64,000 nucleotides of DNA from Rotaria sordida (taxonomy: Eukaryota > Rotifera > Eurotatoria > Philodinida > Philodinidae), in the NCBI GenBank assembly GCA_905250125.1, contig CAJNOL010000413.1, positions 59,033 through 123,032 on the forward strand. The letters run 5' to 3'. The notes beneath the pieces are model-generated. The model was not told the origin of the DNA and searched no databases. It saw only the letters and a list, made by a program, of their open reading frames with translations. Within the stretch, counting starts at the first letter, position 1, and the number at the start of each line of letters is the position of its first letter. Below, in pieces: positions 37,751-48,450 of the stretch. The translations under genes and the position numbers were made by a program.

Positions 37751-38200
37751 CAAGAAAACATGACAAAGTATATTTTTGTTGGAAATACCAAGAAAGCTGA
37801 TCTCAAAGCAACTCGGTAAAAGCATTCTCCACTTATGTTTATGTCAATCAGCAAACATCTACGCTTGTGACGAGTTGAAAGGAAATTATTTGCATATTTT
37901 TCTTTTGCAAAAAAAAACTTGTTGATGATGAAAATGACGAAGAGAATGCAGCTTACGCAAATACTCATGTTTGCCATCATCTTGTACACAAACTTTTAAC
38001 GGAAGTTGTATACTTTTTCCAACTGCATTAATGAAAAAAACATGTTTGGTCTTTGAAAAATTTTTCAAATTGTTTTTTTTTTTTACAAACTTTGTCATGA
38101 AATGTTGATGTGCGTCATGAAGAGAAAAATTATTCCGAGTTGGCTGTTGACAAATAAAAAAAGAAGAGTTTTGGACAATCCTTATTTTTCCTGAGCACAA
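37751..38200 (-). pseudogene. Possible fragment of a multi-exon gene
   Basis: On the minus strand, exon-like pieces carry good splice signals (CAG before a PTRNNFSLHDAHQHF segment at about 38148; TGCAG before a GKSIQLPLKVCVQDDGKHEY segment at about 38020; GTAAGC after it). The open frames of adjacent pieces do not join in a common phase, and no start or full domain was found. I do not recognise the family. It may be a decayed gene, an exon of an unrecognised gene, or chance. Confidence 0.25.
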
Positions 38201-39197
38201 CTGTAATTAATCTCTTCATTTTCTTCAGTTTACTATATATCGAAAACTCGAACATAAAAATATTCATACTTCTTGTTTCCGAAATGAAACATGTGCTATG
38301 ACTATGTGGTACTTTCACTTTCCCTTTTAAAAAAATAAAGAAAACGAAAGCTGGAATATTTTAATATTCACCTATTTGCAGATATTGTGTTACCTATTGC
38401 AGAAACAATAGAACAATTATTTAAAAAGCGTTAATTGTAATTACTCTGTGTGGCTGCTATGCAGTCAATCTTTATCTTTTTGTGCTACTTATTTTATCAC
38501 GATTACTCCAAATCTTCTTCACTGTGTTTTATTGAGAAAAGAAGTAATATCGAAATTCGGTGAAATTGAACCAGACTTCTGCAGAATTCGGTACATTCCA
38601 AATATTTCCAAACATTGTATTCAGTTCCATTTGATACAATCTTATCATCAGATTCGAAAGTATCTGAGCAGATATTTTCCGTCGTCATCGGATTCAGAAT
38701 CCTGTTGTCAAAAGTCGTTAAAATTCGACTAAAGTATTTGTGAGATCCAGTATCTGCTGATTTCTTCCATGTGAGATGTCTAGAGGAAGATTCGATAATA
38801 TTCATTTAACGAATTTGACAGGAATTGATCGGATCTATGCCGAAAAAAAGTCAAGCCGGATCGAATCAATTAGGAACGAAATCGTGCTAAAAAATATTCC
38901 TTGCTTTTTTTTCTTTATTCACTTCCTCAACTAAATATAATAAATTTATTCCTATAATACATAGCCCACACAATGCTCGAACTCATTCTATATTCTTATT
39001 TCGTATTTACTATTGATTTATCGTGAAGTTCTGAATTCCGTTTACTGAATAATTCGTACGTCTATCAGATGAAAGTATTATTTGTGCCAATTATATTATA
39101 TAAATCATAAATAATATCCGCTTAACAGTTAAAAAATGTGCATATCATCAAAGAAAAACAAATATTATAATCATTAATTAAAACAAAGAAAAAACAA

Positions 39198-40786
39198 CTA
39201 TTCACAAGTTGAATTTGCCGCAATCCAACTCGTACCCGTCGGACAAGCACATAGTCCCGCATTACAATAAAGTGTTAAAAGACATGTATAATTCGCTGAT
39301 ACTATGCATGCACCATTATATGTAGCTCGACTAACTATTTCAAATAAATAAATAAATAATACAACAAAACAAATTCTCTAAGTAAATCTTCATACCACAT
39401 TGTTGTATATTTGAATCGTAATATTTTGTATTTGGACAATTGCAAACATAATCTGGTAAATATCGAGAACAATTACAAACACCTGCTACTGTTGGACATA
39501 TTAATGTTGGTATACAATCACTATCTGATGAACAAAAATCTGAATAATTAACACGTTGTACTAAATAAAACATTAAAAATAAATCATGATGCTTAATTTT
39601 TTTCTAAAAATAAAATAAAAGAATTTATCATACGACATGTTTCAAAATTTAGATTCCAATATTTTGTTGAATCACATTGACATTGACTATTATTAGAACA
39701 AGAAAGACCTCTTGTTGAATCACATTGATTTGAACCAATTAAACATGATTCATTATTTTTATACGTATGCTGTTTCTATAGAAATTAAAATCATAGTAAA
39801 GTTTTTTATGAAAATAAGAAAATCAAAACTTACGACAAAGATTTGATGAATTTAAAAAAGTTCCAGCTGGACAAACACAACTTGATATATTCCATATTTT
39901 AGAATTCTTACATGTACAATTACTAGTACAAGTAAGTTCAACTGATGAATTACATTGACTCGATCCAACAGCACATGTATTACCATAAGTTAAAGTATTA
40001 TTTACAATAATTACACCTATTTTAAATATGAAGTATTTGATTTCTTTTTCTTTTTTTTATTTCGAATTCAAATTTACATGTATTATTTGATGAACTCCAT
40101 GAATGATAACTATCACATTGACAAATTTGATTTGTACAAATAAGTCCTAATGATGAATTACATTGATTTGATGCCAAACAGGCACGATTATATGTCAATA
40201 ATGTGCCTGAAATAACGCTAAACTTATCAGATTTCTTTATCTCATTTGAGATCAATACTTACAAGTGCTAGTTGCTGTATTCCATGAATAAAGTGATGTA
40301 CAAGAACAAAATCCATTTGGACAATAAAGACCTTGTGAAGATTTACATTGATTTGAACCTATTTTACATACTTCATTGTATGTAAGAGATTCATCAGCTG
40401 CAACTGTTGCTATAAGTAAAAAAAAAAAAAGTTAAATTAAAGAATTTTTTGTTCTAAAATAAAGAGAACATTTACTTTTTTGACTCAATGTCACTCCTAC
40501 AACAGTTCCAATAATAATAGAAGCAAGCACAAGACCACCGACAACAAATCCAATAATAATATTTCGTTGTTGTGTTTCTGTCGTTTTGAATACATCTTTC
40601 TAATAAAAATATAACAAATAAGTTGATCCAAAAAAAAACCAAGCATCTTACATTATTTAAATTTGGATCCCATGATAATCGTCTAGTTGATTCATCGACT
40701 TCATAATCATTTGTTGGAATTTCTTTTATTTGAATATTATCTATAAATTGAATATTTCTTGGTCCAACTCTTGCTGTTCGTTGCAT
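39198..40786 (-). CDS. EB-like cysteine-rich type II membrane protein
   Basis: Eight exons: 40786-40652, 40599-40476, 40409-40263, 40206-40078, 40016-39834, 39775-39634, 39560-39396, 39334-39198. The N-terminal 60 residues are cytoplasmic-like, followed by one hydrophobic segment (IIIGFVVGGLVLASIIIG) and then about six repeats, roughly one per exon, of the form YNxxCxxxSNQCxxSxGLxC followed by a short CxC and a Trp-containing turn. This resembles EB modules, common in invertebrate secreted and surface proteins. All joins are in phase except exon 5 to exon 6, which is one nucleotide out; that may be an error or a real lesion. The type II topology (signal anchor, extracellular repeats) is inferred. 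Confidence 0.75.
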
Positions 40787-41353
40787 GACTATTTTTTCAT
40801 CTAATCACGTTAAAACGAAAAAAAAGAAACTAATTCTTCTTAGTTTCTTTTTACTAACTATGTGATTGAAGTATCAAAGAGAATAAACAATTTTGTTGCC
40901 GTTAATCAGAAGTACATAAAAAATTTCAAAATGAAACGGTAAACTTAAATGAACTTATATTTGTTTTCATCATGAAAAACAAAAACATAAAGAAAGGAAC
41001 AAAAAAAATGTATAAAAACTATCGTAAGCGATGAAAACAAACTAAATCGTACTTTTTCTTATTTACTTTTGGCGGGACATTTAGTTTCATTCCATCGCCC
41101 GATTAACATATGAATTTTTTCATACTTAGAAATATAGTTTATTTTGACAATGATCAAAAAAGTGTTTTTTTTTGTTTCATGATAAATAACTTCGATTAAT
41201 CGTGTATTTTAACATAATGAGAAATAAACATGCTTAAACTACGCAGTTATGTGACATGAATTATTGGTATTAATAAAAATAAATAGTTTTGCATAGTAGT
41301 CAAAGAAAAATGTTTTAAAAAAGCTTGTTAGCGCAGCCCCTTTGGGGCTAAAA

Positions 41354-41380
41354 TGTGGAACTCACATATTCTCTACGATT
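41354..41380 (-). repeat. Short dispersed palindromic element, copy 2
   Basis: GTGGAACTCACATATTCTCT is the reverse complement of the core of the elements at 18086 and 43194. It abuts the MULE-like element. Confidence 0.4.
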
Positions 41381-41384
41381 TAAG

Positions 41385-42207
41385 TAGTTATTCGAGAATA
41401 TGTCTTGTAATCCGGAAGATAAAAATCCGGAAAACAAAAAATTCGGAAAACAAAAATCCGGAAAACCAAAAATCCGGAAAATAAAAAACCCGGAAAAGAA
41501 AAAATCCGGAAAAAACTCCAATATCCTTATAACGAAGGAGAAAGCATAGTAGTCTTTCATAAACCCTTCCTATTGTCTTCGTCCATTATGATCATCGTCC
41601 GCTGGGTACCATCCTTCTTCATTCTGCTCTGCACTTCTATAATTACACCTAGATGGATGCGTCGTGGCGCTGAACACGCCGCCGATTGTTAGATTAGCGC
41701 ACACGTATATATACACTGTCGTTCCTCTTATCAACAAACGAATGAACAGGTGTCATCCAAACATGTGGGCCTTCGTCACTTGCCTGCACAACGAAGAAGT
41801 GCATTTTCGGCAACAAGTGCTCAAGGTGTTAACGGGTGCGCAAAAAATGAAGACGAAGAAGACTTTGGCTTTACAAGCTAAAATCAACACTCTTGCGAAA
41901 CGTTTCGAGGACGATGAGATCGACTGCGCCGAACATCTCGAGGGGCTCTCTTTATTGGTGGCTAGTAAAAAGTGAAGTACATTCCTCTCGTCATATCAAA
42001 TGATTTCTCTTCTTTATTGTACATGTTTCTTTGTTAAATAAACTGTTGAATCTTTCTACAGAATTTTTCCCGATTTTATCTTTTCCGGATTTTTTTCCAG
42101 TTTTTTTTCCGGATTTTTTCCAGATTTTTTTCCGGATTTTTTCCTCCGAATTTTTTCTTCCGGATTTTTTTTCCGAATTTCGGGACAATACCTTATTCGA
42201 TAGAGGG
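41385..42207. mobile_element. Short MULE-like element with tandem-repeat inverted ends
   Basis: The left end (41411-41513) is an array of about eight imperfect TCCGGAAAA units separated by A-rich spacers. The right end (42066-42184) is the same array in inverted orientation (TTTTCCGGA units). Outside the arrays, AATATGTCTTGT on the left weakly matches AATAAGGTATTGT read inward from the right. Between the arrays is a 103-codon frame resembling the C-terminal tail of MULE-type transposases. The element is too short to be autonomous. No target-site duplication was identified with confidence. Confidence 0.65.
41664..41975 (+). pseudogene. MULE transposase C-terminal fragment
   Basis: A 103-codon frame. 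From residue 28 it reads RCHPNMWAFVTCLHNEE, followed by a lysine-rich linker and a helical tail ending near AEHLEGLSLL. This ordering (HPN[ILM]W, a short acidic helix, a basic linker, a helix ending in YL..I/L) is what I know from the end of FLYWCH/MULE-type transposases of invertebrates. The catalytic DDE core, SWIM finger and FLYWCH finger are absent, so this is a truncated remnant or a domesticated tail. Codon use (more C and G at third positions) differs from the neighbouring host genes. Confidence 0.55.
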
Positions 42208-43049
42208 CCTTTAATTTTTTTATATATTAAATGTGAAAATATGGAAATGGTAAGCGTAAATTAAAACAAATGAGGATTTATTCAGTACAAGTTTGTTTCG
42301 TTATTAATGGTTACTAGTATTATAGTGAAAATATTAGGAATTTTAGATCAATGCTTTTCAATATATTCAGGTTGTTGTTTGTTTAAATATAATATTCTAA
42401 AAAAATGTCATGAAATATTTATATGATATGTCTGTTTATACTGTTAATGTTGTAAATGATGCATAGAGTGAGAAAGTGTTTAAAATATATTTTCGTACGA
42501 TTCCAAAAAGTGAGGTAAAGTTTCATAGGTTAGTTTAAGAAAAAAGTTAGATTGCATTAAACTAATAAAATTTTTAAATATAGTAGAAGAGTTCAAAATT
42601 TTCATTTTGACAGCTCTATAATAAGAAAATTTTGAAACGTTTTTTGTTGTTATTTATAGGGAAAATGCATGAAAATAATTAGTTGAACTTACTACGAGAC
42701 ATCTAGAAAGGTGCTAGTAATTACAATAGCGATAGATCGAAAAAAAGTCAACATTTTTGTAAGAACAATGAATAAAAGAAAAAAACTGTTTATGTACTGA
42801 TAGAGAAGGGTGAAAGACAGTTATATAGCGACTCGTTTTCCACCTATTTTTGTTTTATTTTTAACAGGAATCTTTTGCTTGTCTTCTGCTTTTAAAGCGT
42901 TGCACAGTTCTTGAGCTAGATCATTTTGTATTTTATGATCAATATCGTAGTTTTCTTCGCAAGCATTTATTTGAATGAGCGAAAGTAGTTACTGGAAACA
43001 AAGAAAATATCTAATAATTTATATTTAGATGACTTTTAGTTTACTTGCT

Positions 43050-43170
43050 CAACTCTGTAATGACGCGAGCTGCGTTGCTACGGTCTGTAATGGTGGATTA
43101 TCTGTAATGGAGTTGTCTGTAATGTTCTCTTTCTTCGTTGCTATGGTCTGTAATGGGGGGGGGGGAGCCG
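43050..43170 (+). repeat. TCTGTAATGG repeats ending in an 11-G run
   Basis: Five imperfect copies of CTGTAATG (four preceded by T, most followed by G) interspersed with GTTGCTAYGG; the last runs into an uninterrupted run of 11 G at 43155-43165. Confidence 0.6.
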
Positions 43171-43193
43171 CCAAACCTCGAACTTAAAACTTA

Positions 43194-43235
43194 CACTCAC
43201 TATTTTCTTCGAAAATATATGTGAGTTCCACAAAA
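43194..43235 (+). repeat. Short dispersed palindromic element, copy 3
   Basis: ACTCACTATTTTCTTCGAAA then ATATATGTGAGTTCCACAAA; same layout as 18086-18131. Confidence 0.45.
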
Positions 43236-44600
43236 AATTATAATTAGAAGTGTAGGCTGACGTAAAATACAATGGCAGGGGTTGAATTATGTATTACTGT
43301 AGTTTTCTTTCAATGTCAGTGACTATAGTAATGCCAAGTTTCGCTGGCGGCGCTTAACTAAACAACTTACATATCTGATTATGATCAAATAAATAAATCG
43401 ATAATGATTCTTAAGAATTCTTCAAAATGCCACAATATTAATTCGTTCAAATAGAGAATTTTTTTAAAACTTGTCAAACAAAATTTGACAGCATTTTTAA
43501 TACGAGTTTGCTGTTATTACGCATCTATTTGTATAATTGCACGCGAAAAATATTGTTTATGCAAACGAAAAGTTTTCACATTTTAATACACATAGTATCT
43601 TTTTATCCTTTTAGTTCAGTTAATATGAACACGATATTTTTAAATTTTTAATTTATTTTGTGTGTCAAGAAAACATGGGACATATAAAACAAACATAATA
43701 ATATTATCATGCAATTATTAAAATCATCTTTTAATTCAATACCTGAGTTCTTTCTTTCGTGTCGACTTATCATTTTATTTAATTTTTAGGATATTCTTCT
43801 ATTATGTATAATTTAAATCTTATCTTAACATCCGAATCTGATATGAAGTTTCACGTGTACGTACAGCCCTGAAAAAGAATAGCTACTTTCTTCGGAAATG
43901 ATACTATTCTCTTATGATATTGGGCTGATGTTTTGGAAATATACGTGGAGAAATTAACCCTAATTGCAAGCATCAATCCACTTTCCATCGATTCGAATAT
44001 ACTGAAATTATGCTTCACACATCATCTTCATCTTGTTATCAAATTATTGTGATCATGTTGACAAAAATATTTTCACTCAATTTTTCATTCGAAAGTCTAA
44101 TGGCACAACAATTTCTGGTCTGATTTTAGTTAAAAATCTCTTTAAAAGGATAGAGATATTGTCCTTTCATGAAGAACGTCTGTTGAAGAGCAAACGCTGG
44201 TTTTCAGTACGATAAATCTTTTCCATGATGAATTTGATCAATTCATTTGAAAGTTTCAGCAGAAATTTTTCATTAAGTGACGAATCTATGCTGAAAGCTT
44301 CAGAGTCATGACACTAAACGAAACTCGAGTTAATGGTACAACATGGATTGACTATCTTAGGGCTTGCTTTACTCAGATCTTGACTAAATGTCATAGATTT
44401 TGGTGATAATATAGTAGACATACGGGACTGTATTTAGCGCTAGAAAAATAACATAATAGCTTGTGGAACAGCAAAAAATCAAACAAGAACTTTTCGCATA
44501 CTTATTTCAACTGAGCATGTTTTTAACGAGGGAAAAACAATGTCTGAATGACGACTCCGGTAAATATGCATCCGTAGAAACTTGGTCAATACTTGTCATC

Positions 44601-44698
44601 AGAGTGTGAGTATCGGTGCGTTGATGCGACGGTGTTAGTGGATGAGTTTGAGTGTGAATCCAGAGAAGATACTCTACCACATACTCACCCCTACACCA
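44601..44698. repeat. Telomere-like G/C hairpin 6
   Basis: A degenerate G-rich arm (GAGTGTGAGTATCGGTGCG, GGTGTTAGTGGATGAG), a spacer CCAGAGAAGATACTC, then a C-rich arm (CACATACTCACCCCTACACC). More diverged than hairpins 1-3, but the same order and the same GAAGA-type spacer. Confidence 0.5.
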
Positions 44699-45481
44699 GA
44701 ACTCATCGGGTTCAAAAATTTTTGGATCTGGAACCGAATCCGGACTCGATCGGATCCGAGCCCGTGTTCGGGTCGAACCCAATAAGCTCTACACTACATC
44801 CACATTTACCTTGTCTGCTTTGCAGAAGTCTATTGCTACTCAAGAAATCGGATTTAAATATATACCACAGTACACTAAATCATATGGGCCCAAACTTTTC
44901 CCTATAGGTTAAGCCTTCTCTATCTAATGATTATTTTTGTGACACCATTTTTAATAAATAATCAACCTGGAAGTCTAAGCGACAGTAACCAATGTGGCTT
45001 GTACAAATGGCTTGAGCACGCTGACAGTAATCAGAAAATACGACTTCGAGTGAAGTCTACCATTTTTTTAAAGAGTTTAAAGATGTTTACTCAGATAAAT
45101 ATTAAAAAAAATCAGGCAGATAAACTGAACGGTAAATCACTAGCGACGTTGTTACACGCAACCTTCTAGTATCAAAGAGTATCAATGTGACTGCATATCA
45201 AAACTCAAGTTGCAAACTAAAGGAAACTGCTTCACTGTAAATAATTCGTTCTACGTACTCAAGGTATTTTTGAATTAGTCAGAGTCGTCATTCCTTTACT
45301 TTTACTCATTGATAAAAAGAAAAAAAAAATTTTTTTATGAATCATTTTTTGCATATAAAAAAGCATATATATATATTATTTTTCTTCTGTTTTTTTTCAC
45401 CTTGTCATTCAATATATAAGCAAATTATACTTCTTTGCCACTAACCTTTTTGTAAGTTTTCATTATTTAATAATCAGCAAG

Positions 45482-47878
45482 ATGAGTCGACTTTTCGGTT
45501 GGTCAAAATCCAATACTATACCTAAACCAACATTAAATGATACAGCAGCAACACTTGATTTACGTGTTGAAACAATCAATAAACAAATAGCTATAATTGA
45601 TCATGGTGAACTTATGAAAATAATTTTGTCTTATGAAAATTTTCACTTCTTTTTTTTTTGTTTTAGAATTACAAGCTTATAATAAATTACCCCCAGCTAG
45701 AAAAGTAAAATTTAAATTTTTTTTAATACAAATTAATAGTTTTTTTTGTAAAATATATAGGCAAGTCAAAAATCTCGAGCAATGGCTCTTCTAAATAAAA
45801 AGAAAATGTAAATAATTTAAATCGTTTAATTTGTTTTTATAAATAAATTATTTTAGGTATGAAAGACAACGTATGACAATAGAAGGTCAAAGTGCTAATA
45901 TTGCCGCTACTACTTTTGGTATTAGTAATATTGCAATACACAAGGAAATGGTAGAAAAAAAAGTTTTAATCTTCATTTATATAATTTACGATAATATTAT
46001 TTTAGTATCATGGTTTAAAAGATGCAAAAAACCAATTAGCCAAAGGTTATAAAGATTTAAAAATTGAAAAAGTTGAAGTAAGTTTTCAAGCAATTAATAT
46101 ATTCCTTCTAATCTATTCAATACATTCTATTAACACTCCGATCTCAGAAGTAGTTAATATGATTTTTGTTATATTTACTGTAGTTTTTAACTGATTATGT
46201 GTATGATAAATATAATCAAAACATTAAACTGATTTTCATAAGGTTTTGAAAATTTAAATAAAGGCAAACTATAAGTTTCACAGTCATTTTTGATTACAGA
46301 ACGGGACTCGCGTCTTTTTGTATTGTGATAAATGCTGTATAGTGTCTTTATAACTATGTAAATTAACACTTGCCTGATATTATGACTCTTCCTACGAGTT
46401 CTCTAAAGATCGAACGATGCGATCTATACAGAAGATAGATCTTTTTTGGTTTGGCGGAGTTTCACATAGCTTGATTTCATTTGCATATAAAATGAAAAGA
46501 TTGAATTTCAAACGTCTATACGGAAAAGAAGAAAAAATGCTTGGCATATTTTTTTCCGTGGCTTAACTTTTGAAACCTCTAATTTTTTTTTCATCTATTC
46601 GCTTTTATTATAGTATCTATATGATTAATCCAAAAAAACGTATAAAAATAATATTTTGATTAACTCTAATCGTTAAAGTTTTTTTCAATTCTCAAACGAA
46701 AACTATGATCATAACATCGATTAACTACGTATATCTTTTTTCTATTATCTTCCAAGTTTTAAACTAGTTCGAATCAAAAAAATGTTAACTTGTTTATTTT
46801 TTGGATTTAGTTAAGTAGTGTTAAAATTTGTATAAGACAAATGAATTTTTACGAATACCTCACTTTATATTCTATTACATCATAAAGAAAGTACATTATC
46901 ATTCAATATCTAATGTATTTTATACTGAATTCTCGATCATGAGATTCTGAAATTTATTTATTATTGTGAAACACAATTTTAAAGAAGTCTTAAAGTATAC
47001 AGATGGAGATCTGGACTCTTCCCGTTCATAGACTTGACAGAATCAGCCACGGAATTAAAGCCTTTCATGGAACTGTTATAAAAGTAGATAGAATCTCAAA
47101 AATCCTCCCCTTTCTCGAGCCAAAATTAGCACCATTCGAAAACAAGAAAGGTTTTTTTGATAGTGCTTCCATTATTTTGCTTCTCCTGAGCCTCATGAAC
47201 AATATTTTTCAAAGGAAAAAAAAACACCCACCCAGATTTGTTCTTAGTTGACATAGAAAAAATTTCAGTCTCTAAATAACATAATATGGATGTATGCGAA
47301 GGGAAAGAGAAACTTCAGGCCATTCTTGGCCCTTGGTCTGTCAAGATCTCCCGAAAGGAAACATTTGGGAATTTAGAGTCTATGACAACTTTTATTCTAC
47401 TCATCGAAATCTATCTATCTACCTTGAAAGTTTCATTCGAAATAATTTCTCGCTGGATTTTTTTAGACCCTTATGGATGATCTTGATGATCAACTTCTTG
47501 ATCAAGATGAAATGAATGATACGTTTAGTCGAACTCTTGGCCAAGATACATATATAACGGATGCTGATCTTGAAAATGGTATTAAAAGAAAAAAAAACAA
47601 TCTCTTTTTTTTTTTAAATAAAATTTGAATCTCTTTATAGAATTAGCTGATCTTGCTACAGAAGAATCTGGCATTCAATCAAATGCAAGATATACTGATT
47701 TGCATGTACCTAGTGTTCCTGTTCAACCTATTGATACTAGAAATAAAACAGGTGTAACAACAAAAGTTAGTATTTCTCATCATTTTCTTTTTGTTTTATA
47801 TTTATTTTTTCATATTTCTATTAGAATGGTACTATAGTTGGTTTACCAAAAGCTCCAGTAACTGGAATGAAAAATTAA
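45482..47878 (+). CDS. CHMP5: Charged multivesicular body protein 5 (ESCRT-III, Vps60)
   Basis: Eight exons (45482-45605, 45667-45704, 45761-45807, 45857-45950, 46006-46077, 47467-47578, 47641-47765, 47825-47878) join in frame to 221 residues; human CHMP5 is 219. It starts MSRLFGWSKSN, equivalent to the conserved MNRLFGKAK, has the basic helical core (LLNKKKMYERQRMTIEGQS) and the acidic C-terminal half (DDLDDQLLDQDEMNDTFSR, TDADLENELADL), ending in a NGTIVGLPKAP tail like the GVLVDEFGLPQIP of vertebrates. CHMP5 acts late in endosomal sorting with LIP5/Vta1 and Vps4. Intron 5 is 1.39 kb; the others are short. Confidence 0.93.
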
Positions 47879-47931
47879 AAATAAATATTTCATTTTTTTT
47901 TGTTTTTTACAAATAATATATAATTGAATAA

Positions 47932-48450
47932 TTAAAAACATTTTTTCCAACATGACATTTTTCCTACAATAGACCATTTAATACATCGACATTTTTCTGA
48001 ACAACATTGATAATCAGATAAACAAAAGTTATTTGTTAAACGACAAGCTTCTTGACTTGAAATAGATAATTGTGTACCTAGACCACTATAAGAATAATAA
48101 TATGAAGAAGATATTGGAGCTATAAATGATAATGGATGATCAAGATCATAAATATCACGTGTTAATTGATCGAAATGATAACGACGAGATTGAATAAATG
48201 TTGGAGATTTTTCAAGTGAACGTGATAATTTATGTAGTTCTTTTGTTGAATCAACTTATGATTTTAATGGATTGATATTGAGAGTTAACGGTCGTATACG
48301 ACCTGAAGATTGACCATAAAATTGATAAACTATAAAAGAAATATTTTCTAATGATAAAATTTTTGATAAATTGAATTATTTACCTGCATCAAATTGTCCT
48401 TTAGTTGTTAATATCATAAAGAATATACTGAATAGAATTAATCGTATCAT
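47932..48450 (-). pseudogene. Small secreted cysteine-rich protein with an in-frame stop
   Basis: Two exons (48450-48384, 48329-47932) read as one frame of about 154 codons with a clean signal peptide (MIRLILFSIFFMILTTKG). The last 40 residues hold eight cysteines in the order C, C, CC, C, C, C, C, similar to knottin-like folds. A TAA at 48256-48258 interrupts the frame about 45 codons after the start; everything downstream stays open and conserved-looking. So this is either a recent pseudogene, a read error, or a gene read from a downstream start. The signal peptide lies upstream of the stop. No function is assigned. Confidence 0.5.

Larger units (their letters stand above)
34300..39197. other. 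Repeat-rich intergenic interval of 4.9 kb
   Basis: No intact gene recognised. It contains telomere-like hairpins (34907-35087, 35592-35718, 36149-36340, 37193-37258), a duplicated double-hairpin unit (36721-37105), a small inverted pair around CAATATCGCCGAATGA (37345 and 37510) and a possible gene fragment at 37751-38200. Several open frames of 60-126 codons between 34814 and 37476 are by-products of GT/AC-rich repeats. Confidence 0.6.
42208..45481. other. Gene-poor interval of 3.3 kb
   Basis: No supported gene. It contains a short open minus-strand piece at 42821-42985 of unknown origin, TCTGTAATGG repeats with a G-run (43050-43170), a dispersed palindrome (43194-43235), a telomere-like hairpin (44601-44698) and the CHMP5 promoter region just before 45482. 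Confidence 0.55.

Noticed and set aside
42821-42985. Minus-strand open piece of about 55 codons ending TKIGGKRVAI
   Set aside because: The only acceptor-like AG leaves a stop in the needed frame and no other exon was found; too weak to call a gene.
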